Shown here: positions 1 to 12,209 of the stretch, in pieces
Layout of the letters: each line of letters opens with the position of its first letter
How positions within the stretch are numbered: the first letter of the stretch is position 1
Source: Neolentinus lepideus HHB14362 ss-1
Lineage: Eukaryota > Basidiomycota > Agaricomycetes > Gloeophyllales > Gloeophyllaceae
Assembly: GCA_001632425.1 (NCBI GenBank)
Contig: KV425610.1
Span: forward strand, 7,487 to 71,486
DNA: 64,000 nucleotides
Reading direction: 5' to 3'
The notes under the pieces: model-generated
Told to the model about the DNA's origin: nothing
The model's database searches: none
Seen by the model: the letters and a program-made list of their open reading frames with translations, nothing else
Made by a program: the position numbers and the translations under genes

Positions 1-54
1 AGCAAGATCTGTAGAAATATAAGTACATAATTTAAATTTTACCATTGTGTCCGA

Positions 55-315
55 TAGAACTCGCGGGCTCAGCCCGCGACTGCACAAGGGCAGCGCAATC
101 TGTCATAATATAATTCACAGTCAGAAATTTATTTATTGTGTTCCCTTGGAACTCGCGGGCTCAGTCCGCGACCTGCAGCACGATGGCGCCCGCAGTGCGT
201 GTGTCGCGGACTGAGCCCGCGAGCTGCACCACACGGGCTGGCATGGCGCGTGTGGCGGACTGAGCCCGCGAGCTGCGCTGGCACGGCGCGGGTGGCGGAC
301 TGAGCCCGCGAGATC
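55..315. repeat. GC-rich inverted repeat cluster
   Basis: A near-palindromic word, CTCGCGGGCTCAGTCCGCGA and variants, occurs five times. It reads in one orientation near 61 and 151 and in the opposite orientation near 206, 263 and 295. Neighbouring copies could pair into hairpins. I see no coding potential: the short ORFs here only translate the repeat. Confidence 0.8.
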
Positions 316-334
316 CCTGTCACTCACAATTGAC

Positions 335-765
335 AAAAAAAAATTGCATTGGGTATAGGTAGGTATGTATATATGTAGGGATGGAGGTAGGGATGGATGG
401 ATGGTGGTGGGGATGGCAGTAGTGTAGGGTGTGGGGATTGTGTGTAGGGATGGGTGCAGGGATGGGCAGATGGGCGTAGGGATGGGTGTAGGGACGCGCA
501 GACGGGCGTAGGGATGGGTGCAGGGATGAGGGGATGGGTGTAGGGATGGGTGTAGGGACGGGCAGTGGGTGTAGGGATGGGTGTAGGGACGGGCAGATAG
601 GTGTAGGGATGGCAGATAGGTGTAGGGATGGGTGCAGGGATGGGTGGACAGGTGTAGGGATGGGCATAGGGATGGGCAGATGGGCGTAGGGACAGGCGGA
701 TGGGTGTAGGGATGGGCGCAGGGATCGCAGGGATCGGGGTAGGGTCTCGGCTGGGACCCCTAGGG
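335..765. repeat. G-rich minisatellite (GGGATGGGTGTA type)
   Basis: About 400 bp of degenerate tandem units of roughly 12 bp, built on GGGATGGG followed by TGTA, CGTA or TGCA. The plus strand carries runs of three G at short intervals, so it could form G-quadruplexes. The proline-rich ORFs on the minus strand are translations of the repeat and are not genes. Confidence 0.85.
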
Positions 766-794
766 ATGCGTCCCTGGAGCGGCCCATAAATGGC

Positions 795-1080
795 GTGTGG
801 CATTTGCTCTTCCAGATGGAATGATAGATGGCTGGCTGGCTGCGATGGCCGCAAATAATTTCATGGAAGCAATTGTGCCAGGTGCCTTCCTCGTGAAGCA
901 AATACCTATGTGTATGTCTACAAAACTCTCGGCCCGAGATGTCTAGTCAAATATGGAATATGCTCCTTCTTAGTTTCCTCTGGCCGGCTGGAAGAGAAAG
1001 GTAGAGCTCTGAAGGCAACATTTGTATGTTATCATCAATGATTCTTATGAACATAATAGAAAGCCAGTTGGTACGTTACG
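795..1080 (+). pseudogene. Cytochrome P450 relic (internal segment)
   Basis: The plus strand from about 809 reads through a short P450-like stretch containing EAIVPGAFLV. Further on comes EYAPS-stop-FPLAGWKRK, which matches the segment 'VPSWFPGAGFKRK' found between helices in many basidiomycete P450s. In-frame stops interrupt it at three places, so it cannot encode protein. A related copy lies on the opposite strand at about 50720-51010. Seen: the broken reading frame and the motifs. Inferred from family knowledge: P450 ancestry. No heme-binding Cys motif is present in this fragment. Confidence 0.65.
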
Positions 1081-1290
1081 GTACTCTGACCGACGTCACT
1101 TCAATGTTGTGTGACGATATAACGGAGTATGCATAGAATAGAGACGACATACCATTGGGCATATTAAGCCAATGCTTTTAAGTCAGGCCCTGGACTCGGA
1201 TGATCCACGCAGGAAGGGCGTGCAGCGAAATAGCTATGTTCGACATGACAACATGATATGACCTGCGACAACACAACCAGCGAAACCAAT

Positions 1291-1712
1291 TTACCAGAGA
1301 ATCTCGTCCTTCCCATGGAAAGTGACTCGCTTGGGAGCTGCGGCCTGGCTGTTGCGGTTCCGAAGGCTCGAGCGCTTGGGACGCGGATCGTGGCGAAAGG
1401 TAGGCGACGAGGGGACAGATACTGCAGTGGTCGACTTGCGCTTGGATTTTGATGATGAGGATTTAAATAAGTGCTTCCAGATCGAGACACGGTGCGGGGT
1501 AGGAGACCGCGAGCGTGAGCACGAACGGGACCGGTGCTCGTTAGTTGGAATCTGAGCTTCGTGGTGTAGATGTCTTCGATTGTGGGCACTGTAAAACACG
1601 GAAGAAAATGAGGTGGCATGAGTGGACCGACGGGGAGGGAGACGTACGACAGAGGGTAGGGCTGCGAGATGTAGCCAGGTTGGACAGCGTAGCGCGGATA
1701 GCTTTTCAGCAT
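1291..1712 (-). CDS. Small basic Ser/Arg-rich protein, unknown function
   Basis: Proposed two-exon gene: exon 1 1648-1712, a 59-bp intron 1589-1647 (GTACGT..TTACAG), exon 2 1291-1588. The product is 120 residues. The middle is rich in Ser and Arg (RSRSCSRSRSP), followed by a Ser/Lys tract and a basic segment. The tail reads KRVTFHGKDEILW at the stop. A TATA box lies about 65 bp upstream of the start, with no other ATG between the expected transcription start and this one. The two exons are in different frames and join cleanly over the intron, which supports the model. I do not recognise a family. The basic SR-like composition would suit a nuclear or nucleic-acid-associated protein, but that is inference. 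It is divergent from the importin gene downstream. Confidence 0.6.
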
Positions 1713-1774
1713 ATCGAGTATCAGTAATGAAGACCCACGGTGCAGGTCGAAAGACGATGAATGAAGAGCAAATC

Positions 1775-1784
1775 ATATTTATAG
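1775..1784 (-). promoter_or_regulatory. TATA box of the small basic-protein gene
   Basis: The minus strand reads TATAAATATG here, a consensus TATA element about 65 bp upstream of the proposed ATG at 1712. Confidence 0.55.
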
Positions 1785-3222
1785 TCGACCTGATCAGTGT
1801 TTGGACCACACGAATTTGTGGTTGGGAATCTTGATCCGTACGGAAGCACAGAAGCCAGGAAGGTCGATGCATTTTGATGGCAACTTGGGCTGGAATAAAG
1901 GACAAAGAGGTGTGTGTCGATCGACATTCTCACGCAGAGTATGCGAGAGGAAGCGATTGCGAGGGGAGATAAGCGATAGGAGGCCCATGTAGGCGTCTCT
2001 CATTTTGTAATTCTGCGATTTATTGAGAATAAGGGACAATGGAGTAAAGAAAATCGGAAGTTGATAGGAACGGACAGCTGGAGCCGGGAATGCGCTTCAA
2101 CAGGAACGATCGACAAAGCGGGACCGTCAAGGGCGGAGCGACGTGTTTCGTGGGAGAAATGTGGCTTGTTGAACGGCGGCACGTGCATCTTGTGGCCGGT
2201 GCCACAGACCATCTGTGGCTGCGAGAAGGGGCCTGGCCGACTGCAGTACCTGTTCCTCATCCCTATTAGTTTCCACTCTCTGGGGTTTTCAATTGCACAT
2301 CAGAGTGAACACTCTAGAACTCTGATAGAAGACGTACAGTAGATTGGGTATCCTTCATCGAAGTAACCTCCTCAATTAGGACTACGTGCTCACATCATCA
2401 CAATTTGGACTGCTCTTCATGCGTCGGTGAAATCGACACGGCTTACACCTACAGATTGGTACGGTTTTCCTTTACGTTGTTTAGCCATCGTAACACTTCT
2501 GTCTCGCAGGCTACGACTGTTGGTGAAGACGTTAGAGACATTTCCAGGTCGTTTACGGTGGATGAAAGTCAGTAGAACACCGCACCTAAATTTCGTAGTG
2601 GCTCCTGCGCCCATCTTCTTCAGTAGATGGGCGCACGATGCTGCCACAGAATGACTTGCCACCGCCGCAGTAGAGTTTCGTCAAACTGACTGGGCAACGG
2701 AGGCCTCGCTTCGCTCGCCTGTCTGTTCTATCAATTTTCGGCGCCAGACACAGGGTCTTAGTCACGTAGCAGTGCCGGCTTCAAGGTCTTCCTGGCTTGG
2801 GCTGTCACATTCTTCTTCACATGTGCACTGCGAAGCATACACGGAGAGCAACTAATTACACATCGAATAGCATGGATATTTCTGAGACTAGTTGTCGAAT
2901 AATCTCATGTCTTAACCCCCTACCGTATGTCATTTCCTCACAGCTACGACATAGGCTGAGTGCTTACGATCCGCGGCTCGACGCGTTTCTCGCAGATCTC
3001 GCCAAATAAAAACAACAGTCTCGAGAAATTTCATCTGCAGACAAGATGTGACGACTCACTCAAGCATTCCGTCGCATCAGTTAACTCTGGCAGTGAAATC
3101 GAGTCGCGTGGGGAGCACATGGCAAACACGGTCAAAATTTTGGAAGTCCGACGATTTTTTGGAAAGGGCTTTGGGTTTGTGTCCGACCTTATCGTCCCAT
3201 CCTCATCTCCCGGTCGTTCACC
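1785..3222. other. Divergent intergenic region, no gene recognised
   Basis: This 1.4-kb stretch separates the minus-strand small gene from the plus-strand importin and must hold the importin promoter. ORFs of up to about 90 codons are present on both strands (for example 2061-2342 plus and 2000-2260 minus), but none shows a known motif or a convincing exon structure. Confidence 0.5.
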
Positions 3223-6200
3223 ATGGATGTAAGTTATGTAGCCTTACTTCGTACAGGCATTGGACTCTGATACGACTACTCCAGCCCACTTTTGTACAAG
3301 GCTTACACGATCTTTTGGTGCAATCGACCGCAAATGATACGGTCCAACTCAAAGCTGTATGATCGTCTCATTCTCGAGTAGTAATGCACTAAGAAAGCGT
3401 TTTTAGGCTACAGCCCAGCTGAACCAGCAGTATTACAAAAATCCGGCATGTATTCCTGCTCTCGCAAGCATTATCGCCAGTTCGCCGACGGAAGCTGTAC
3501 GTCTCAGCGTCGGTCAACTCAGGAGGATGAATTCACGCGTATGTTTTCATTTACAGGTCCGCCAGCTGGCTGGCGTTGAGATCCGAAAGCGTGTAATAAA
3601 CAACAGCGGTGCTCTGTGGATCGAGGTTCCTCAGAACCAGAGGGACGAGATCAAGTCTCAACTGTTTGGGTTGACGCTCAATGAACCGAGGTACTTAGTT
3701 GACGTATCAAATCTATCATAATCTGATAAGGCTATAGCAAAATTGTCCGACACTCCACCGCCCGCGTTGTCGCTGCCATTGCAACAATCGAGGTTCCTCT
3801 TGGGACCTGGCCCGAGCTCCTCCCGTTCCTCTACCAAACTGCCTCTTCTTCTCAAGTCTCTCATCGCGAAGTCGGCATCTACGTTCTTTACACCGTGCTA
3901 GAAAACATCATCGAGGCATTCACAAATGAGATCCAGAACCTGTTCAAGCTATTCGAGGGCTTACTGAATGACCCAGAGAGTGAGGAGGTCAGAATCACGA
4001 CTGTTAGATGTTTGGGTGCCATTGCACAGTACATCGACTCGGATGACAAGAAAGAAATTGTCAGTGTCATATCGTCTGCATCTATCCCACCATTCTTTCC
4101 TTATGCTTATTTCGTGCAGCAAGCGTTCCGTGCACTCCTTCCTACCATGATTAACATCATTGGTCAATGTGTCGAGTCAGGTAACGAGGCCGGTGCAAGA
4201 CAGCTTTTCGACGTCTTGGAGACATTGCTTATCTTAGTATGTATACCAGCATTTGTCTTCGGAATATTTCCTGAGTATCTTATCCTCGCAGGAAATCCCG
4301 ATTCTCTCCAACCACATCCCTCATCTGGCCCAATTCCTCCTACAGTGTGGTGGCAACCATAACTACGATGCCGACCTCCGTATCCTTGCTCTGAACGCAC
4401 TTAACTGGACTGTCGAATAGTAGGTGTATAAGCCTCATTAATAGTCCGTTATGCTTACACGTTACTCCAGCAAGAAATCAAAGATTCAAAATAACGAGCT
4501 GGCACCTGTTATCTTGCAGGGCCTCATGCCCATTGCTTGCGAGCCCGAGCCAGAGGACGTTGACGACGAAGCTCCCTCCCGCGTGCGTCCGTATCCTCGT
4601 CATCTTCTCTTTCTTTCTTACCTGCGTCATTCAGTCCGCCCTGCGCACCATCGACACGCTCGCGACCCAACTTCCCCCAAGTCAAGTCTTCCCGGCCCTG
4701 CGCACGCTGCTGCAGCAGTACTTCAGCTCCCCTGATGCGAACAGCCGCCGTGGTGCAATGCTTGCGCTCGGTGTAGCGGTCGAAGGATGTTCGGAGTTCA
4801 TGAGGCCCCTAATTGAGCATATCTGGCCGTTTGTCGAGTCTGGTTTGAGAGATGACGATGCTAGTGTCAGGAAAGCGAGCTGTGTGGCCGTCAGCTGCTT
4901 GTGTGAGTGGTTGGAGGAGGAGTGTGCGGCCAAACACGCGGTTTTGGTTCCTGTGCGTGATTCGCATTTGCATTGCATCGTTTCCGATCGAATTGAACTT
5001 ACACGCACTATCTCCAGATGATCATGCAATTGGTCAACGACCCCGCCACCCAACGCTCCGCATGTACTGCGCTCGATGCCTTGCTTGAGATCATGCACGA
5101 GTCGATCGACCAATATCTGGGCCTGATCATGGAGCGCCTCGCTGTGCTTCTCGACTCTGCGCCGCTCTCTGTCAAGGCAGTCGTGACTGGCGCCATCGGT
5201 TCTGCAGCGCACGCCTCGAAGGAGAAATTCCTACCGTACTTCCAGCCGACAATGGACAGGATTAAGCACTTTTTACTTCTGACGGGCGAGGGCGAGGAGA
5301 CCGAGCTGCGTGGAATCACGATGGACGCGATCGGGACGTTCGCTGAGGCAGTGGGCAAGGAGACATTCCGGCCGTACTTCCCAGATATGATGAAGCAGGC
5401 ATTCCAGGGGATGGAAATGGGGAGCGCGAGGCTGAGGGAGTGCAGTTTCTTGTTCTTCGGGGTCATGGCAAGAGTGTTTGAGGAGGAGTTCGCGCCGTAT
5501 TTGCCAAACGTGGTACCCGCGCTTGTGGCGAGCTGCTCCCAGCCCGAGCAGGGCCAGGAACCTTTGTCTTGTGAGTTCGCCGAGTGTTGATGCAAGTTTT
5601 CTTCTCTCACGTGCGTCTTAACTCAGTGTCCAGCTCCGAGGTGGCTGTTGCTTTCGGCACTGGCACCTCCCCGGCTAACGCCATTGTCATCCAGGACGGC
5701 GTTGAGCACAATATTGAGATCGAGGACCTCGACGCGGACGTTGACAAGATGCTTGATGTCAACAGCGCCATCGCCGTCGAGAAGGAGATCGCGGCCGACA
5801 CGATTGGCGCCCTCTTCTCTTCGACGAAGAATCACTTCCTGCCCTACGTCGAGCAGTGCACGCTCGGACTGATAGAGCTGTTGACGCACTATTATGAGGG
5901 GATCAGGAAGAGCGCGACAGAGAGCTTGTTGGAGATTGTGAGGGTATTTTATGAGCTGAGTGGCCCGCCGACGTGGACCGCAGGGTTGGACTCTGTCCAG
6001 GTGAACAATTTTTGTCGTTGAGTCTGGAAGTGTATGCTGATAGTTGACACAAGGCGTCATATTTGGACACGAATGTTCAGCAGCTTGTTGGGCACGTGCT
6101 CCCTGCACTACTGGACATGTATGAGTCGGAGGACAACAAGTGCGTGTCTTCCCCTTCTTCTATTGGCGTTGCCGTACCCTCTGTCATGATGAGAAAATCA

Positions 6201-7366
6201 CGTAAACTCAGCTCACATCGATACCCAAAGGGTGCATGAGATGAAATCGTTGTATCTTCCTGAACTATCGCATCCTATCGCGGTCATTCATGTTTGGGAA
6301 TGCTCTGCTGACCACAGTTTCCAGGAGCGTGGTCTCTTCGCTGTGTGTTGGACTAGCCGAGACGATCAGCACCGTTGGTCCTGCGTTCCTCGCCGGCCGT
6401 ATGCACTCTCGTTCTTTATTTCGTCGCTAGCTCATCCTTGTTATCAGGCATCGATGAGATCAGTAGCATTGCTATCCAGATTCTGGAACAGAAGGCACTC
6501 TGTCAACAGGACCCTGATCAAGAAGAAGACGAGGAGGCACCCGAAGATCAGGCGGAATATGACTCCGTCTTGATTTCAGCTGCCGGTGACCTCGTCTCCG
6601 CTCTCTCTAACGTCCTCGGCCAGGACTTTGCCGCTGCGTTTTCGAGGTTCTTCCCTCTGATTTCAAAATACTACGTGAGTCTCCGTCGTGTTCATACGTC
6701 TTGTATTGATCTCCTTTCCTACAGAAGAAGAATAGGTCGCTCAGTGATCGGTCATCGGCTATCGGATGCCTGGCTGAGATCATTGGCGGCATGAAGTCGG
6801 CAGTGACTCAATGGACGGAGCCTCTCATGGACCTGTTCTATAAGGCATTGAGTGATGACGAGTCTGAAGTTCAAAGCAACGCCGCGTTCGCCGCCGGCTT
6901 GCTCGTTGAACACTCCGATGTCGATCTCTCGGCGCAGTACATGCAAATCCTTGCTCAGCTGCACCCCTTGTTCGTTGTGGCACCCGATGCGCCAGCAGCA
7001 AGATTTAACGCTCGGGATAATGCATGCGGAGCTGTCGCGCGGATGATTGTGAAGAACAGCGCTGGCCTTCCATTAGAACAGGTTCTGTTGGTCTTGATTC
7101 CCGCACTCCCATTGAGGAGTGACCCGCTGGAGAACCGACCTGTGTTCCGCTGTATCTTCCACTTGTTCAAGACGAATCCACAGGCACTCCACCCATACAT
7201 AGATCAGCTGTTGTCTGTTTTCGCGTACGTCTTGGACCCGAGCAGGCCTGAGCAGATACAAGACGAGATCCGTGCGGAGCTGATCGAGCTGATCGGGGCG
7301 CTCAACAAAGAGAACCCCTCAAAAGTGCAGGCAGCAGGCCTGACACCGTTTGTTCCTGGGATGTAA
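3223..7366 (+). CDS. KAP123: Importin subunit beta-4 (karyopherin Kap123)
   Basis: A beta-karyopherin that carries ribosomal proteins and histones into the nucleus through the pore in a Ran-GTP-dependent way. Translation starts with a two-codon exon (3223-3228). Exons 3285-3356, 3407-3496 and 3557 onward give PTFVQGLHDLLVQST, QLNQQYYKNP and VRQLAGVEIRKRVINNSGAL, the typical N-terminal importin-beta HEAT region. Later landmarks are IATIEVPLGTWPELLPFL, LRILALNALNWTVE, GAMLALGVAVEGCSE and GLRDDDASVRKASC, then a central acidic segment (IEIEDLDADVDKMLDV), as in Kap123/IPO4. More than ten short introns are needed, and the last exons run from about 6791 to the stop at 7366. A HEAT-repeat solenoid fills the whole protein. 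Intron borders near 6140-6330 are the least certain. Confidence 0.93.
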
Positions 7367-10300
7367 TTGCAGTTCATGTACAGCGTCGCGTTTATTCTTG
7401 GTTCCCTGCTTGTTGTTTGTCTGGTTCTTTCCTCTCTTTGTTGTTCTCTGACGCATCGCATACCGGAATCAGTTATGATATCCTGATTTGTTTTCGAATA
7501 CTGCTATCACACCTTACAGTTACGATTAACGAAATGATAGACGTACTACTACTTATTACCTTCCCCATCCTGCCCAACTGCAAGAAATGTACGGTCGATG
7601 CTATGAGCGCCACGACATATGCATGTCCTCAGTTTGTTGGGCCCGAGGGCACGAAGCCAAAAAATGGTCGAGTCCACACAAGTACTTACCAGTACATGTC
7701 TTTCAACTTTAGCCCACATCTTGCACGTGTATCTTGACTTGGTCTTGACCACGATTGTAACGAATAACCAAAAGGCATCTTCTCGGACTTGACTACGACC
7801 CTTGGGCTCAGTTTGTGGACTAGATTCCGCAGGTGTGTATCCGGTTTTCTCGATTTCCAAGTCGTCGAAGTTATGTCCTTCGATCGTGCTGAGATACAGG
7901 CGAAGTCAGATCTTCGTATATGTACTATTCGGTCGCAACATCATGATGGTTCTGCATATGATTCAACACGAATACTATCAAAATGAACTGGAACTGACAT
8001 CTTAGCAATACCTTTGCGTCTGATATTCGTTTACAGTCAATCCTAGGCACCGCACGCCTTGGACTTTCCTACACTGCAGAAGCCGCTACTAACTGCTCTA
8101 GTGTATTTAGTTGGAAGGATGATATCTCCAATTGCAATTGTCCACACTGAAGCTATTCCACCTCCAATATGATGTTCAGACTTCATTTTCGAACATCTTC
8201 AAGTGCGAGAAGGATCTCTATGCCTTGGATTTCTCACAGCACAATTTGTCCGTCGTAGAAAATGAGCTCATCCTATAGTTCTCCATCTTCCAGGCGAGTG
8301 TCAGTGTTTCTGGTAGTCATATCAAGTCCTCTTCAGGTCCATTGACGTAGCGTTTATATAATTATTGGATTCTGGTCAGTCGTTCTAGTTACCACGACTT
8401 ACAGATATGACTTTTCTCTGAAGTTGATTCTCGGGCGTCGATATCTTCCTGCTGTGGTTAGTTTCACGTTACACTCGTCGACGGCTGGCTCTGCTTACAA
8501 GTGTGAGGTACCCTCCCGGGCCAAAGATGGGTTCATCCATGGGTGACGTATCGTGACTGGGAAATGATACGACAGGCGTTGTTGCATCCTCTAATTCGGG
8601 GGTCGGCGTTGTGTCCTTACACTGGCGAGCGTACCAGTACCACTGCCAATCGATTCACTAACATGTGCCAGGGCCGCCGGTTCGCCGATGGCCCACATTG
8701 TCTGCGATGTCTTCGCATGTATCGTCTCCTCTCGACGAACGTGGTGACAAGGTTAGTGATTAGGCTTAAGTGGTGTACTACCAATCGGCTGCAAGCGGGT
8801 CGTTGGGCACCGCAAGATTTCAAATGTCGAGTCCGGATCACGCTGGTCGGCTGACTCTAACAAGTTTGAATTGCATGCTGCCTCCCCATGACGCCATATA
8901 CTGTTTCGCAAGCTTGAGGCCTGAGGATCCTAGTCCTTTCCTCGACGCATTACTTGCAATTTACTCAGAATCAGAACTAAAGCAGTCTACAACGGGATCG
9001 TACATGACTGTACAGTCACCTAAAAGGATCTGCGCTCCCTGAGACATGTTTCATGAGAAAGTACTGCAGCACTCCCTACATCTTAGCCGTCGCCTCAACC
9101 CATTAAGCACGCACGGCGTCCGGAAACACCCACAGGTGCAAGAGATATCCAAACCTATCCCGCATGCGCCCAGCGATATCTCGAAATCATGCCAATGTCT
9201 TGCGTACCACCTTCTATAGCCGCGACGCCACCTTGACTGCGTTCTGCACTAGGGAATATTCATCTGCCTTGGTCTGAAGCACACAAGTTTGCGTGGGCTT
9301 TGTCTAGCAGAAAGAGGGCATGGATATGCTGATTGGTAGGAGACAAGGAAGAACAAGAGAAGAGTCGCCCGTGGTAGACATTGGTTCGGTGCGCAAGGTC
9401 CGTGGTCATCAGACGAGGCAGATGGAGTACCACAATCACATTCCTGCGTAGGACTAATGGTGTCGGGCACTGTGAACATCTCCGCCGATGTCCATGCGCG
9501 ACACTTACAAGTGCTTATGTCGAATTTCCTGGCACCCAGTTGATCAGTCTCCTGGATTTTATGCTGCAGACTTGTAGCTGGCGAGCAGTCGTTCCAGAGA
9601 TTTTGAGGACGGGGCAATAGCAAGACTACGTACTCACTTGTATCAGAGGCGTCGGATCTGCGTAGTGAGCGCCTAGTCTTGGTGATGCATTGCGTGCCCA
9701 TTCGTGAGCATAAAGTTCAACAACTGCGCTGGCATCTCGGTTTCTAGTGTGTTCTATTTGAGGAGAGACGCTGCGTTATATATACATTGACTGCGGTGTC
9801 TTGAAGAGGGCAGAGGGTGTGCGCTAGAGGCGCAGAGTGGCATGCTAGCTTGAGCTGCTGTTGATCCAGGAGGCTCGTAACCAAGGCCGCACGAACCCGG
9901 ACGAATCTTGCAGCTGGAAAGTTTGTTTGTTCAAGCTGAGCGACCTTTCGGCAATGCGGCAAGACGATTTTGCATGGGATCGCATTGGTTTACCATCAGA
10001 GACTGCGAAGATTGCAGAGAGTGGAGTGGCGAAATCAGGCACACCATAGACGCTGCACTCATTTCCTTTTCTGGCCGATTCATGCAGCGGAGCGTTCCTT
10101 CCATCTTGCAGAAAACATACAGTCTCGCCCGACACATCGAATTCACTTGTTGCAGTCCATGAGTACTACGGCGGCACTGAGACTGAGGGCTCCTGAGTGC
10201 TCGCGGACACATTTGACCGTTCATAGAGCGATTCTCCGAGTCAAGGGATTCGGGAACGAGATCTTCTATCTTTTATGATGGCTGATCACGTAGATACCAT

Positions 10301-10398
10301 GGAAAATCAAATCCATTATACCCCTGCATGACCTCAGGTGTATCAGTGAGTATATATCTTCTCTCTCGTCCCCTGGCGCATCTGCGTCTCTTCATACC
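7367..10398. other. Gene-poor interval, nothing recognised
   Basis: About 3 kb between the importin and the DUF6533 gene. ORFs stay below about 150 codons, overlap on opposite strands and show no family motif. A TATA-like TATATAA on the minus strand at 9776-9782 precedes an ATG at 9735, but that frame stops after 20 codons and I could not build a spliced product from it. Confidence 0.5.
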
Positions 10399-12209
10399 AT
10401 GCCTCTGCACCCGCTCGTGCTCGCGGTGTCCGAGCACCGGGCCAGGCTATCGTAAGTGTCGACAATCGGGGCTAGGTCCTGAGACGGATTTAATGGGATT
10501 ATGTCCGTAGGCAGGTCAACAGATATGGCGCCTATTCCAGGCTTGGTGCGTAAAATCACTTGGCACGTCAGTCCCATTAATATTGTATTTTGACCGACTG
10601 TGGGTGCAGCCCTGATGTTCTACGACATGGTTCTCAACATAGGCCGCGAGAAGCGCCTCGTATGGGACACCAAATTCCGCGCTTCCAGCGTCGTATATCT
10701 TTGCGTCCGATACCCCTTGATTGCTTTCCAGGTCTTCCAGGTTTGCTGGACGCCGTCAACTCCACAGGTACGTTTAGGCTCGGTATTCGGATGAATGGGT
10801 CACTGGTATCTTGATGTTGACCGGGTGCTTTAGTATGTCAAACTAGACTGATAGCTGTTAGCGGGTTTGATGATCGAGTATTCTTAGCTGTGATGCTATC
10901 GACCAAGCGACGTGGGGTATTGCTCTCATTCCGACCCGTATTGCTATCTGCAGTGAGTGTCCATCCGCAATGATCGACTCAGCCTTGTCCCATGAACTTG
11001 TATTGCAAATCCAGTATCCTTCGTTCTTCGCGTCTACGCCGTCACAGGTGGTGGCAAATTCTTCGCCGGCATCCTCACACTCATTAGCTTACTCATAATC
11101 GGTCTCGACATTGTACGTCGGCCCGCATCCACCCTAACCCTACCTACTGATCGACGCCCTATCAGTGGCAAGACAGCGCCGCATCATGTACAGGAGCAGC
11201 AGATACCCTGTGCGTCCCTCCCTTCCGACACCCCAGTCCCAACTAACTCAGCCTCTTCGATTCCAGATGTATGTGACCCTTCCTATAACTTTCCTGCCCA
11301 TCTCACCGTTGTCCGTCTGCACTCCTTTCTCCCATCGCTCCCCTAATCTCGCTATCCCATTCATATCGCTATTCATCCATTCCCCACCCCCGTTACTTTT
11401 TTCGCGTCCAGCAAGCGTCCTCACCTTCATCTCTCTCATCGTCTTTGATGTCCTCACCACCGCTGTTATCTCTTGGCGCCTCGTCCGCGTCATCCGCAAC
11501 TCGGGCGGCATCTCCAACCTCACCGGCGGGAGCATGGTCGGGCTCGTCATGCGCAGCGGTGCGCCCGTTCTTCTCTCTCCTCTCCCTCCTTCCCTACTGA
11601 TGCGCTACGCAGGCGTTCTGTATTTCAAGTGAGTATGAGCGGCGTATGCGTGCACACGAGGTTGAGCTGATCCCCTCAAGTGTCATGACAACTATCCAGC
11701 TAGGCGCAGTCATTCTCTACTTCGTGAGTCTATTCCGCTCTCCCTCCTAGCATCGCGACAAGATGACACCAACCCGCCGCACCGACCCAGCTACCCCAGG
11801 TGCGCTCATCTCATCTCCACTAACCCTTCTCACCCCTCACCCCTCGCCCACCACCTCACAGGGCGTCTACTCTAACCTCCTCAACAACTATACCCTCCTC
11901 CTCTCCTCCGTCCTCACTGCGCGCTTCCTCCTCGACCTTCGCGCCATGGCCGACGCCGCCGCGGACCCGCCCGTGCGCACCAGAGACCAAAACCTCGCGT
12001 CCATGAAGTTCGGTGCGAACCCCAACCCCGATTCCAACACGACGGATAGCAGCGCGTGGGGCGGCGCGGGGCTCGTGCGTGACTTCGAGGATAATTTGTC
12101 GTACGGGGAGGTGGACGGGTGGGGCACGAATAGCCTTGGGTGGCCGATGGAGGACCTTGCGGAGCGTGCGCGGCGCACGGAGGAGAGGCTCGCGGAGGGG
12201 GAGGTGTGA
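10399..12209 (+). CDS. DUF6533 multi-pass membrane protein
   Basis: Multi-exon gene starting at 10399 (MPLHPLVLAVSEHRARLS). The second exon (VNRYGAYSRL) joins one reading ALMFYDMVLNIGREKRLVW, then RYPLIAFQVFQVCW, the hallmark opening of DUF6533. Further exons give CDAIDQATWGIALIPTRIAI, ILRVYAVTGGGKFFAGIL, VLTFISLIVFDVLTTAVISW, VMTTIQLGAVILYF and GVYSNLLNNYTLLLSSVL, so about six or seven membrane helices are spread over many small exons. The last exon adds RFLLDLRAMAD and an acidic cytosolic tail ending at 12209. DUF6533 proteins are expanded in basidiomycetes and have no proven biochemical role. Their layout resembles seven-helix receptors. The family call is firm; individual splice sites between 11150 and 11830 are less sure. 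Confidence 0.8.

Noticed and set aside
320..901. Long Pro/His-rich ORFs on the minus strand
   Set aside because: They are translations of the G-rich minisatellite and the P450 relic and have no independent support.
9249..9782. Possible minus-strand gene with a TATA-like element at 9776-9782
   Set aside because: The first ATG frame stops after 20 codons and no intron choice gave a continuous, motif-bearing product.
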